DNA from: Chania multitudinisentens RB-25
Lineage (GTDB): Bacteria > Pseudomonadota > Gammaproteobacteria > Enterobacterales > Enterobacteriaceae
Direction of reading: 5' to 3'
Length of the DNA: 64,000 bases
NCBI RefSeq assembly: GCF_000520015.2
Contig: NZ_CP007044.2
Span: forward strand, 1,240,001-1,304,000
A program made the translations under genes and the position numbers. Every line of letters starts with the position of its first letter. The first letter of the stretch is position 1. Shown piece by piece: positions 8,091 to 17,761 of this stretch. A model generated the notes under the pieces. It was not told where the DNA came from, searched no databases, and saw nothing but the letters and a program-made list of their open reading frames with translations.

Positions 8091-8756
8091 TTACAACGCG
8101 TGCTGATACACCTCACTGATACCCCCAAAGTCATTGATAATCTGCCAGTTGACAAGATTACCGGAGGCATTGGCAGGCAGGGAATAGCTGATAGATGCGC
8201 CTGGGGCGACCATTTGCGGCTCTTTGATTTTTTCATTCGCCAACGACACGGAATAGAAACTCAGATAGTAAGGGGAGTCGTTCATGGCCATCAGAGTATT
8301 GCCACTGCGCTGCCAGCGCAGTGCGCGCGCGGCATCGTCCAAAGAACCTTTCAGACCGGCAGGCCGGTAGATCAGCTTGATACGGGTTCTGACGGCAATC
8401 TGCAACTGATTGCCTTTTCCTTCGGAAGGAGGAACTGATTTAACACTCAACCAGAACAGCGACTCTTTATCTTCGGGTAATTGCCCGGCCACGCGCATCA
8501 CGCGCAGGGTGTTTTCCTGCTTACCGTCTAAACGAAACAGCGGAGGAGTGATGAGGAACGGCGCTTTTTCTGACCCTTCAACCTTGGTATTGGCCCAGGA
8601 CTGCACCAGATAGGGGATATCGTCCGGGTTTTTTACCGTGATCGTGGCCTCTTTCTGGGCCCCGTTATAGACAAGGCGTGTACCGCCGATGATAACGCCC
8701 GCCTGAACGCTGAAGTGACTCAAGGCTGCAATGAGCAGAATAAACATCGTTTTCAT
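8091..8756 (-). CDS. periplasmic fimbrial chaperone (PapD/FimC family)
   Basis: A 221-residue PapD-like chaperone that caps pilin subunits in the periplasm by donor-strand complementation. The signal peptide is MKTMFILLIAALSHFSVQA. The first immunoglobulin-like domain opens with VIIGGTRLVYNGAQKEATI (conserved TR and the alternating hydrophobic strand) and contains the G1-strand region ENTLRVMRV. The conserved LFWLSVKSVPP signature of the family is visible about residues 99-109. The second domain ends with INDFGGISEVYQHAL. It is separated from the major pilin by 435 bp and from the usher by 56 bp. Confidence 0.93.
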   Translation of the reverse strand: MKTMFILLIAALSHFSVQAGVIIGGTRLVYNGAQKEATITVKNPDDIPYLVQSWANTKVEGSEKAPFLITPPLFRLDGKQENTLRVMRVAGQLPEDKESLFWLSVKSVPPSEGKGNQLQIAVRTRIKLIYRPAGLKGSLDDAARALRWQRSGNTLMAMNDSPYYLSFYSVSLANEKIKEPQMVAPGASISYSLPANASGNLVNWQIINDFGGISEVYQHAL

Positions 8757-9191
8757 TATTTATGACTTCCCTAATTATAAAGACAAATACAAACCACTAG
8801 AGGAATGAAAGAAGCAAACTATACGTTCTGAATTCCCTCATAAATCGCCAATTTGTCAGACTTTCTCTTCCTTAAGAGATAATTAAATCATCAATGCGGT
8901 GTAATCGATATTTGCGGGGCGGCATTGGAGAGCGAGTGGGGCAGGAAACCTAGGCGGCGTAAAGTTCTATACTATTATCGCCCCTGATTTCCCTGCTGTA
9001 GTTGGGAACACATGTATTAAAAATATTACGCGCATGGTTACCCCAAACATCAAGCCCAATACCAAATGCGTTATCAGATCCCCAGCGTTATCCAAATCAA
9101 AGACACATAATCCCGCTACGCAGTGCCTTTCAAAATTAACATTAACCCCATTGATCAGCAGTTCACCTGCTGATCAATGGCTGTTCAGAAA
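8757..9191. other. 435-bp gap between major pilin and chaperone genes
   Basis: No convincing reading frame is seen. Next to the major-pilin stop lies a perfect 14-bp stem-loop (9148-9180). The rest is moderately AT-rich and may hold a promoter for the chaperone-usher part. Confidence 0.6.
9148..9180 (-). terminator. 14-bp perfect stem-loop after the major pilin gene
   Basis: Arms CCATTGATCAGCAG (9148-9161) and CTGCTGATCAATGG (9167-9180) with a 5-base loop, 11 bases past the pilin stop. In transcript sense it is followed by GGTTAATGTTAATTTTG, not a strong U-run. It therefore fits partial termination or mRNA protection that sets a high major-pilin to chaperone/usher ratio, as known for other fimbrial operons. 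Confidence 0.75.
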
Positions 9192-9710
9192 TTAATTATA
9201 AAGAATGCTGAACTGTACCGAGACATTAGCATCACCGGTAGTTATTTTGTCAGTCACCTTATAGGTTGCGCTGAAGGGCAGCGTATTGCTGGTGGCGAGC
9301 GGATCTAACGGCCAGGATTGAGATATTGCACCAGGTTCAATAACCGAGGTCTCATCTTTGATCTGCAAGCCAATACCGCTGGCATTGCCGGGTTGGCCGC
9401 TGTTATCAAGTTGGAATACCGTTGGGTCTTTATCATCTCTGGTGCCGTCTAACTTGACATAGGCACCGTTGAGGCTGGCAGGGCAATCGGTCAATACCAG
9501 TTCAAACTTCTTTTCTGCGCTTGAGGAGCCGATGTTGCCAAGTTGGTCAGCGGTAATATCACCCATCATCACATTCAGTGTTGGAGAAACATTACAGACG
9601 TTATCCACGACTCTGCCGGTAAAATGGATGATGCCATCAGCAGCAAAAGCGGTGCTGGACAACGCCAGACCGGCCATTAATGTGGTAGCCATCAGGTATT
9701 TTTTCTTCAT
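9192..9710 (-). CDS. major fimbrial subunit (type 1 pilin family)
   Basis: A 172-residue pilin, first gene of the operon and therefore likely the shaft subunit. The signal peptide ends STAFA; the mature start is ADGIIHFTGRVVDNVC, with the second cysteine in LTDCPASLNGAYVKLDG. The C-terminus GDANVSVQFSILYN has the expected beta-strand with a penultimate tyrosine. The ATG at 9710 follows aaggat; the GTG just before it is less likely. The protein combines features of both minor types: DGI.F.G.V and DCPAS resemble type A, while the end resembles type B. It may thus represent the ancestral pilin, which is an inference. Confidence 0.9.
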   Translation of the reverse strand: MKKKYLMATTLMAGLALSSTAFAADGIIHFTGRVVDNVCNVSPTLNVMMGDITADQLGNIGSSSAEKKFELVLTDCPASLNGAYVKLDGTRDDKDPTVFQLDNSGQPGNASGIGLQIKDETSVIEPGAISQSWPLDPLATSNTLPFSATYKVTDKITTGDANVSVQFSILYN

Positions 9711-10214
9711 CACAACAATCCTTATTGGTGAAAGTTTTTAGGTGCGCATGCGTCACCGTTTCCGTTATCAACATTTTTGGGGTAACGCTGTAAATACTCC
9801 TCACCAAAACGGTGCGCTCAAAATAGGAAAGAAAACAGCATTACCGGTAACTAACAGGTCTAACCATTCTAATACTAAAGATGCATGCATTTTAGATGTT
9901 TTTAATTGTGCTAGATTTGTAAGTTAAATTTAAATTTTTGTAAAGACAAAAAATAATCAAAGAGATCTTTTAGGACTAAGTTTATTTAACGAAAGTGATT
10001 TAAAGATTTTTATACTGTAAAATCCGGTTTTAAAATATATTACTTCATTGAATAGTTAATTATATAGAGTGAATTTTTCGTATCTTTATATAAACCTTGC
10101 GGAATATTAATTTTCCCATCCCTATTCATAAGTAAAATTTAAGTAAATATCCTGGGCTGTATCCTTCATCTAACCGCCAGTGGCGCTTAGATGTCATTGG
10201 GATACAGCCCACAA
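9711..10214. promoter_or_regulatory. AT-rich upstream region of the fimbrial operon
   Basis: About 500 bp without a gene; 9900-10140 is very AT-rich and must hold the fimbrial promoter. Only one GATC (9964) was found by eye, whereas Pap-type Dam/Lrp switches use two about 100 bp apart. No pair of inverted repeats typical of an invertible fim switch was seen. The hairpin at 10154-10210 closes the region. Confidence 0.5.
10154..10210 (-). terminator. long multi-segment hairpin after the iolI/H-like gene
   Basis: Outer arms GGGCTGTATCC (10154-10164) and GGATACAGCCC (10200-10210), middle arms CATCTAA/TTAGATG and inner arms CGCC/GGCG nest into one 57-nt hairpin. It lies 4 bp past the stop of the minus-strand gene. 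There is no U-run directly after it, so it may act as a processing or stability element as well as a terminator. Confidence 0.65.
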
Positions 10215-11054
10215 TTACTCTTGTAACAGTGCAATACTGCGTTGGATCTCGTACTCAATGTCGCTTTCTGTCCATGTATTCAATTGTGAAGAAAAGGGTT
10301 CGAAGGCATAGAATCCTGTGTAACCCAAGTGCTCCAGATTGTGTACTTGCGCTTTACTTGCCAAACGATCTTTTTCACTCAGCATAATGCGTTCTTCATC
10401 GGTCAAAGAACTTTTGCCGCGAGGATCTTCTACTCCAGAAAGATGCACTAATCCAATGTGCTCAACCTGAATCTGGCTATCGAAGGCGGCCTGAGCCACA
10501 TCGCTCAGGTAATGGTGAAAGGTATCCAGCACAATTTTATAGGGTGCGCCGGAATCGCGGATAATGGCTTGGGCCAGTAACGAGGAACGTAAAGAACTCA
10601 TGCTAAAACCCAAGGGTTCAACGTAGCCTGCAATACCGTACTGCTTAAACAGCGGCGCCAGCAAGGTCAGCGATTCCAGCGTATCTTCTCTCTTTTGCGT
10701 GTCACTGCGGCGATCCTGCGTATCGCAGGACGGGCACATCACCAATGCCTTGCTGTGGATCGCCGCCGCCTGTGCTAACAGGGCTTCGGCATTGGCCAAC
10801 AATGCCGCCTTATCGTGCAGCAGATTGAATTTCCCCAGAGCGTTGATGGTGACAATCTCAATACCATATTCGGTGGCCAGCAAATTGGCCTGTTCGTTGC
10901 TGAGGTGGCCGGTGATACCACCGTTTGGCATATCGTTGCGTAGCTCGACTTTGTTGAGCCCGCACTTTTTCACCAGGCGGAAAAAACTCTCCAGATCGAG
11001 ATTTGGCGCGATTTTACGATTGATACAAAAGCGGTCGAGCGCAATGGGTGTCAT
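10215..11054 (-). CDS. sugar-phosphate isomerase/epimerase family protein (IolI/IolH-like)
   Basis: A 279-residue TIM-barrel protein of the AP-endonuclease-2-like isomerase family. Family signatures visible are VELRNDMPNG near residue 36, the metal-ligand region YVEPLGF (about 142-148), VLDTFHHYL (about 174-182) and the C-terminal HLGYTGFYAFEPF. Members in inositol clusters are IolI (2-keto-myo-inositol isomerase) and IolH, and this position supports one of those roles. Sequence alone does not separate the two. The gene is divergent from iolA and preceded by aggagc 4-5 bases from its ATG. Confidence 0.75.
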   Translation of the reverse strand: MTPIALDRFCINRKIAPNLDLESFFRLVKKCGLNKVELRNDMPNGGITGHLSNEQANLLATEYGIEIVTINALGKFNLLHDKAALLANAEALLAQAAAIHSKALVMCPSCDTQDRRSDTQKREDTLESLTLLAPLFKQYGIAGYVEPLGFSMSSLRSSLLAQAIIRDSGAPYKIVLDTFHHYLSDVAQAAFDSQIQVEHIGLVHLSGVEDPRGKSSLTDEERIMLSEKDRLASKAQVHNLEHLGYTGFYAFEPFSSQLNTWTESDIEYEIQRSIALLQE

Positions 11055-11105
11055 GTACAGCTCCTGGGTGTTAAGAGAGAACTAGGCTTGAGGTTTGGGA
11101 TGATA

Positions 11106-11151
11106 GAAAACATTTATTTCGTTTTAAATGAATAATGAAATTTTAATTTTT
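11106..11151. promoter_or_regulatory. candidate IolR operator pair (iolI/H-like promoter)
   Basis: An inverted copy GAAAACATTTATTTCG (11106-11121) and a direct copy TGAAATTTTAATTTTT (11136-11151), about 30 bp apart. They are weaker matches to the motif TGAAATTTTTWTTCCA seen at iolA, iolC and iolD. Confidence 0.4.
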
Positions 11152-11371
11152 AGATCGGGTTCAAAAAATTTAGCATCAATGCAGAAAATCATAGCAATAT
11201 TTTGCGTAGCAGATCCCTGCTGCGGTGGCAGAAAAAGCAGAGATTACTGTTCCTACAGGCTTTTCATTTCCGCTGATTGCAAGGCGATTCCTCTATTTTC
11301 TCTGCGAGTGAACGTGAGATTCTTGGGAGGCCTGTCATGGCGAGTTGCGTGAATTTGCGATCTTCTTCGCT

Positions 11372-11415
11372 AAAAATAATTTTTCCAAAATTTTATATTT
11401 GAAATTTTTTTTCCA
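11372..11415. promoter_or_regulatory. candidate IolR operator pair (iolA promoter)
   Basis: AAAAATAATTTTTCCA (11372-11387) and TGAAATTTTTTTTCCA (11400-11415) are direct repeats 28 bp apart, 12 of 16 positions the same. They end 75 bp before the iolA start. Confidence 0.5.
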
Positions 11416-11490
11416 ATGACATAGGGTTTGCCTTATCCGGCCAGGATTTAACCAGCCTGGAACGATGGCAGACTTAACAGAGGGTGAAAC

Positions 11491-12996
<1,506 letters not shown>

Positions 12997-13064
12997 TCCG
13001 TGCCAGGCATGCCGAAGCTGTTATTCCCCAGAGTCGGTTCCACAGGAATACAAGGAGAAGGTGC

Positions 13065-13886
13065 ATGTCTTCATTATTAGCTAAATGCCAGCAGCCGGAT
13101 AGGCAAGGGCGTATTCAGCATATCACGCCGGAAAATGCAGGCTGGCGCTATGTCGGGTTTGAGGTTTACCGCTTGCAGGCAGGGCAGTCGCTGCGGCTGG
13201 CAAGCGGTGAGGAAGAATTGTGTCTGGTGCTGATAGCAGGCATTGCCTCGGTGGCGACTTTGCGGGCGGAATATCCGCATATTGGTAAACGCATGAGCCC
13301 GTTCGAACGCATTCCGCCTTATGCCGTTTATGTTCCGCATCACGATCGTGCCGAAATCATGGCTGAAAGCGATCTGGAACTGGCGGTATGCCGCGCACCG
13401 GGTAAAGGCGATTTGCCTTCACGCCTGATCGCTCCGGCAGACGTTGGCGTTGAGCGGCGTGGCAAAGGGCGCAACCAGCGGTTGGTACATAATATCCTGC
13501 CGGACAGCGCCCCCGCCAACAGCCTGCTGGTGGTGGAGGTCTATACCGATGAGGGCAATACCAGCTCCTATCCCAGCCATAAGCACGATCAGGAAGGTTC
13601 ACCAGATGAAACCTATCTGGAAGAAACCTATTACCACCGGCTTAACCCGGAGCAGGGTTTTTGCCTCCAACGCGTGTATACCGACGATCGTTCACTGGAT
13701 GAGTGTATGCCGGTCTATGACCGTGATGTGGTGAAAGTCCCTCGTGGCTACCACCCTGTTGCCACGCTGGCGGGGTACGACAGTTATTACCTCAACGTAA
13801 TGGCTGGGCCGATACGCCTGTGGAAGTTCACTTGGGAAAACGACCATGCCTGGATTAACGGTGAGGATTATTCACCGCAGAAATAA
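13065..13886 (+). CDS. iolB: 5-deoxy-glucuronate isomerase
   Basis: A 273-residue cupin protein. IolB converts 5-deoxy-D-glucuronate to 2-deoxy-5-keto-D-gluconate, the substrate of IolC. Family signatures include GWRYVGFEVYRL near the N-terminus, RIPPYAVYVPHHDRAEI and the metal-ligand segment SSYPSHKHDQEGSPDETYLEETYYH (His and Glu ligands, about residues 166-190), plus GYHPVATLAGYDSYYLNVMAGP. An aaggag site lies 7 bases before the ATG. It is transcribed with iolA and faces iolR at its 3' end. Confidence 0.93.
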   Translation: MSSLLAKCQQPDRQGRIQHITPENAGWRYVGFEVYRLQAGQSLRLASGEEELCLVLIAGIASVATLRAEYPHIGKRMSPFERIPPYAVYVPHHDRAEIMAESDLELAVCRAPGKGDLPSRLIAPADVGVERRGKGRNQRLVHNILPDSAPANSLLVVEVYTDEGNTSSYPSHKHDQEGSPDETYLEETYYHRLNPEQGFCLQRVYTDDRSLDECMPVYDRDVVKVPRGYHPVATLAGYDSYYLNVMAGPIRLWKFTWENDHAWINGEDYSPQK

Positions 13887-14241
13887 AATGAACATCGTCA
13901 GTGAAAGGCGGCCGGGGTCAACCCATCATCAGGCGAACATATAACGCACCGGTTATATAAATGAATTTCGGGATTCAGGTTTTCAATTTTGATAACAACA
14001 TGACTAGGAATAGCGGGTTTGTGCTGATATCCCGAATTAACAATAAGTTGCAGGCATTGAAGATTGCATATCAAGACTTAGTATAACTTTCCCGATAGAG
14101 GAGGAAATATCCATTCTTAACTATGTTATTGATCCCATGCGCGATCAATAATCCACCAAATGGCGCACTCATACCGCGACTTGCCACCCTCACTTCCGTG
14201 GCAAATTGTAGTCCGTTACTGTGCACAATGTTTTCAATGCG
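13887..14241. other. 355-bp convergent intergenic region iolB - iolR
   Basis: No credible gene. An inverted repeat TTATTGATC/GATCAATAA (14126-14151) is the only clear structure. Confidence 0.5.
14126..14151 (-). terminator. 9-bp inverted repeat downstream of iolR
   Basis: TTATTGATC (14126-14134), 8-base loop, GATCAATAA (14143-14151). AT-rich stem about 90 bp past the iolR stop; a terminator role is possible but not certain. Confidence 0.35.
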
Positions 14242-15078
14242 TTACAGATCTTTCGCATTATTCAGCGCCAGTGATACCGCCAGCGTTTGCGCCAGGCACA
14301 TTGAGGCCACCTGTGAGCGGAACCCATCCACCTGCGCTTCACGCACCACAAAGCAGACATCGCTGAAAGCGGCCAACGGGCTGACCTGGCTGTCGGTAAT
14401 GGCAATCTGTTGTGCGCCCTGTTTGGCACCAAGCTCCACCAGTTCTATCGCTTCTTTGGCATAGGGTGAATAGCTGATGGCGATCACCACATCTTTGGGT
14501 TTCACCATACTGAGCTGCTCGGTAAACATACCGCCCAATCCGTCGATCAGAAATGCGCGCCTTTCAAGGTGGCGCAAAGCATACGTCAGATAAGAAGCGA
14601 CGCTGAACGAGCGGCGTAGGCCGATCACATAGATATTTTCCGCGTTATTCAATAATTCGATGGCGCGATCTAGCTGTTCGGCGCTGATTTGCATCGCCAA
14701 CTGTTGCAACGCCTGCGCATTGACCATGGTGAAAACGTTGAGGATTTCGGCGGGTTTTTCCGGCGCGACGCTATCGTCGGTGGCGGTCTGGCGGAACAGG
14801 CGCGCGCGTTCCGTGTAGTTGACCGTTTCCTCCATCAGGTGTTGGCGAAAAACCTGTTTCATTTCGTTAAAGCCACTGAAGCCAAAGGCGTTGGCAAACC
14901 GAATCAAGGTGGAGGGGGGAACGCTGGCCTGTGCGGCAATGGAAGCAACGGTATCGAAAGCAATGCTGTTACTGTTATCTAAAATATAGCGAGCCACCTG
15001 TTTCAAACGCTTGCTGAGCGTTTCATAACGGTGGCGGATTTCGTCTTGTAACAGCGAAAGTTGAGTCGGGTTATTCAT
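14242..15078 (-). CDS. iolR: RpiR-family transcriptional regulator of inositol catabolism
   Basis: A 278-residue regulator with an N-terminal HTH_6 domain (about 1-80, including the helix-turn-helix DTVASIAAQASVPPSTLIRF) and a C-terminal SIS sugar-binding domain (about 125-260, with ENIYVIGLRRSFSVA and VVIAISYSPYAKEAIELVEL). RpiR-type IolR proteins repress iol genes in other proteobacteria until an inositol intermediate is bound. The location between iolB and iolC makes this role likely. It is transcribed from its own promoter next to the iolC 3' end. A weak copy of the proposed operator (GGAGTGGAAATTTCA, 15153-15167) lies upstream, consistent with autoregulation. Confidence 0.88.
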   Translation of the reverse strand: MNNPTQLSLLQDEIRHRYETLSKRLKQVARYILDNSNSIAFDTVASIAAQASVPPSTLIRFANAFGFSGFNEMKQVFRQHLMEETVNYTERARLFRQTATDDSVAPEKPAEILNVFTMVNAQALQQLAMQISAEQLDRAIELLNNAENIYVIGLRRSFSVASYLTYALRHLERRAFLIDGLGGMFTEQLSMVKPKDVVIAISYSPYAKEAIELVELGAKQGAQQIAITDSQVSPLAAFSDVCFVVREAQVDGFRSQVASMCLAQTLAVSLALNNAKDL

Positions 15079-15231
15079 CCATTCTGCTCGCAGTAGGGGA
15101 GAGGGCGTATCGGTTTATATGCCTGAATTATTGACAGGCTATTCTAACAGATGGAGTGGAAATTTCATTTCTTCAAAAAGCGATTTATTTCGTTGCAAGC
15201 TGCGTTACTTCACAAAAATTCGGCAAAAATG

Positions 15232-15263
15232 CCCCTTAAAGCAGCGAAAATCACTCTAAGGGG
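15232..15263 (-). terminator. terminator of iolC
   Basis: CCCCTTA (15232-15238) pairs with TAAGGGG (15257-15263), further extended on the inside with mismatches. In transcript sense it is followed by CATTTTTGCC. Confidence 0.55.
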
Positions 15264-15287
15264 ACGATTCACTCGCATTGACCAGGT

Positions 15288-17228
15288 TTAGCAAAGAGGG
15301 GCTCTTGCATTGGGTTGCGGGCGATAGAGCCGCCAGAAGCCGATTAATGTCAGGTATTTCTGTTTCACCTGTTCAATTAACACTGCATCATCGATCTCGC
15401 CCTGTAACCACAAGCGCGAAGGAGGGCCAAAGATGGTGCGGCCAACGGCGAATCCCTTCACCCAATGGGCATCTGCGGCGGCGGCAAAACCGGCTTTCAG
15501 AGTTTCTACCGATGAATCCAACCCCAGAATCAGCACGCCCCGGCAGAACGGATCATGGGTTTCAATCAAGGCACCTACTTTTTGCCAGTTGGCTGCGCTC
15601 AGCGGTGGCAGCTTCCACCAATCCGGCTGGATGCCGATCTGGTAAAAATGCTCCAGCATTTCCAGGTAATAGTGCTCCTGTTTATCGGTATTGTTCCCCG
15701 GTAAAATAACTTCCAGCAGCAGTTCATGGCCGGATTTGCAGCAGCCACGATAAACATCGGTAATCATTTCATCCTGGGCGTGGCGCAGTTCCGCCGCATC
15801 GTGCGGATGATAAAACACCAGGCATTTCACGACATGTTCCTGCGGCCAATCAAGCAATTGTGAACCGATATTGCCGTATTCCAACCGTAATGGGCGTGAA
15901 CTTGGCAATTCTACCGGGCGACCAATCCACCATCCCTGGCCGGTGATGGCGTTCAGCGCTGCCTGGCCATAGGTGGTATCCGCCAGAATACCGCTATTGC
16001 CCTTGAGGCCACTTTCAGCCGCCGCTGCCTGGGCTGCGGCCAAGAGCAGGGTTTTTAACCGGGGAAGGCGATCGGTACTGACCCCCGCTTGATGTGCCAT
16101 ATCCGCCAACTGTTTGCGATGGTCAAAAGCAAAAACGCACAGCTCGGGCCATTGCTGTTTACGCGTGGTCACCCGGTGCAAATGGTTCAGGCGTACATCG
16201 CGATCCGGGCGTTTCACTTCCTGTTCACGTTGCAGATAATCATCCAGTTCCTGTTTGGTCGGCATAGCCGGTGCGCAACCATGGCGCGATACCACCAGTG
16301 CGCCGCAGGCATTGGCATAGCGGCAGGCTTGATCCCAACCCTCGTCGTTGAGGTAGCCGCGTAACAGGCCAGACATAAAGGCATCCCCCGCACCCAGCAC
16401 GTTCAACACATCAACCCGCACGCCAGAATGGAGTTTGACCTGCTGCCAGTTTTCAGCAATGGCCCCTGTAAAAACTGAACATCCCTGCGCCCCGCGTTTG
16501 CACACCAACGTCGCGTGGGTGGCTTGGCGCACGTTTTGCAGTGCGAGCAACGTATCTGTGCTGCCACCTGCAATATGAAATTCCTCTTCGGTTCCCACAA
16601 TCAGATCAAAATGGTGCAGCACCTCCTGCAATTCGCGAGTAACTTTTTCTGATGCCACAAAGCGGGTTTCGCCATCTCCCAATGCTGCCAGCCCCCACAG
16701 CACCGGGCGGTAATCAATATCCAATACAGTGCGCAACCCATGGCGGCGCGCATATTCCAGCGCTTTCAGTACCGCAGCACGGGTATGCGGGTGTGACAGA
16801 TGGGTGCCGGTAATCGCCAGCGCCCGCGATGAGGCAATGTAGTTTTCATCAATATCGTCGGGCGTGAGAGCCATATCGGCACAGTTTTCACGGTAGAAAA
16901 TCAGCGGGAAGGTTTCCTGATCCTTGATGCCAAGGATCACCAGCCCGGTCAGGCGCTGTTGGTCGGTGATCAGGCACTGTGTATCGGCCCCGACGCGCTG
17001 GAGTTCTTCGCGCAGGAAACGGCCCATATGCTCATCCCCCACGCGGGCCAGCATGCCGGATTTTAGCCCTTGAATAGCGGTGCCGTAGGCCACGTTACCG
17101 GAGGACCCCCCAAGATATTTGGCGAATGTGCTGGCATCTTCCAGGCGTGCACCGATTTGTTGCGCATAGAAATCGACAGCGATACGCCCGAGGCAGATGA
17201 CATCTAGCTGCTTGTGTTGTGTAGCCAT
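15288..17228 (-). CDS. iolC: 5-dehydro-2-deoxygluconokinase fused to DUF2090 (aldolase-like) domain
   Basis: A 646-residue two-domain protein. Residues about 8-325 are a PfkB-family sugar kinase: DVICLGRIAVDFYAQQIG, the glycine-rich YLGGSSGNVAYG, and the catalytic signature NVLGAGDAFMSGLLRGYL. It phosphorylates 2-deoxy-5-keto-gluconate. Residues about 335-635 form a DUF2090 domain with LCVFAFDHRKQLADMA and a TIM-barrel look. In proteobacteria this fusion is often annotated as the aldolase that splits the kinase product, replacing IolJ. No separate iolJ is visible in the window, which agrees with this. Divergent from iolD. The promoter region holds a motif pair at 17285-17329. Confidence 0.9.
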   Translation of the reverse strand: MATQHKQLDVICLGRIAVDFYAQQIGARLEDASTFAKYLGGSSGNVAYGTAIQGLKSGMLARVGDEHMGRFLREELQRVGADTQCLITDQQRLTGLVILGIKDQETFPLIFYRENCADMALTPDDIDENYIASSRALAITGTHLSHPHTRAAVLKALEYARRHGLRTVLDIDYRPVLWGLAALGDGETRFVASEKVTRELQEVLHHFDLIVGTEEEFHIAGGSTDTLLALQNVRQATHATLVCKRGAQGCSVFTGAIAENWQQVKLHSGVRVDVLNVLGAGDAFMSGLLRGYLNDEGWDQACRYANACGALVVSRHGCAPAMPTKQELDDYLQREQEVKRPDRDVRLNHLHRVTTRKQQWPELCVFAFDHRKQLADMAHQAGVSTDRLPRLKTLLLAAAQAAAAESGLKGNSGILADTTYGQAALNAITGQGWWIGRPVELPSSRPLRLEYGNIGSQLLDWPQEHVVKCLVFYHPHDAAELRHAQDEMITDVYRGCCKSGHELLLEVILPGNNTDKQEHYYLEMLEHFYQIGIQPDWWKLPPLSAANWQKVGALIETHDPFCRGVLILGLDSSVETLKAGFAAAADAHWVKGFAVGRTIFGPPSRLWLQGEIDDAVLIEQVKQKYLTLIGFWRLYRPQPNARAPLC

Positions 17229-17284
17229 ACCCGCTTCCTTCTGTATTAAGCAAAACCCAACTGCGACCCGATGTTAAAGTATGA

Positions 17285-17329
17285 GGAATAAAAATTTCAA
17301 TTTCAACAATGAATGAAATTGATATCCCA
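17285..17329. promoter_or_regulatory. candidate IolR operator pair (iolC promoter)
   Basis: GGAATAAAAATTTCA (17285-17299) is the reverse complement of TGAAATTTTTATTCC, one mismatch from the iolA site. A direct copy TGAAATTGATATCCCA lies at 17314-17329, starting 29 bp further. Confidence 0.5.
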
Positions 17330-17579
17330 AAAAATTGATTTTTATGTAAACCCAAGTACAGCCCGGCATAGAAGCCATAAAACGGTACTGTTATGGGACA
17401 AACGCCTGTAAACATCAATCAACAGAATGTATCGAACGTAGTCATAAAACTGACGGTCGTGGCAATGCAATAAGCGAGCCTTTGCCCATTTCCATGGTTG
17501 AGAATATTGATTAACTAATTGAATTAAAATCAAATTAACTGTTTTTTGGGTTTGTTGTTATGCGATCATTATCGCAAAA

Positions 17580-17623
17580 TGAAATATTTTTTCTGTTGTT
17601 ATATTTTATGGAAAATATATTTG
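17580..17623. promoter_or_regulatory. candidate IolR operator pair (iolD promoter)
   Basis: TGAAATATTTTTTCTG (17580-17595) and the inverted copy TGGAAAATATATTTG (17609-17623), again 29 bp apart by start position, about 140-180 bp before iolD. Confidence 0.5.
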
Positions 17624-17761
17624 TTTATAATCGGTGCACGTTTCATGTTGCCACACTGAATAGGCAGTATATAAAACGGCCTTTCTCAGGCCGGATAGCC
17701 TAGAGATGTTTAACATCAGGGCTGGGCACCTACGGATAACGCTAAGCGAAAGGGTGAGTAA

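Larger units (their letters stand above)
11055..11490. promoter_or_regulatory. divergent promoter region iolI/H-like - iolA
   Basis: A 436-bp intergenic region with no credible gene. It carries two pairs of the motif proposed here as the IolR operator, one near each flanking gene (11106-11151 and 11372-11415). Confidence 0.6.
17229..17761. promoter_or_regulatory. divergent promoter region iolC - iolD
   Basis: 533 bp, AT-rich, no gene. Two motif pairs proposed as IolR operators lie near iolC (17285-17329) and iolD (17580-17623). A short stem-loop CGGCCT/AGGCCG (17677-17693) is in the iolD leader. Confidence 0.6.

Noticed and set aside
9711..10214. Invertible fimbrial promoter switch
   Set aside because: No matching inverted repeats on both sides of the promoter and no fimB/fimE-type recombinase gene in the window.
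14123..14464. 113-codon frame antisense to the end of iolR
   Set aside because: Overlaps iolR and the hairpin after it; no recognisable domain.
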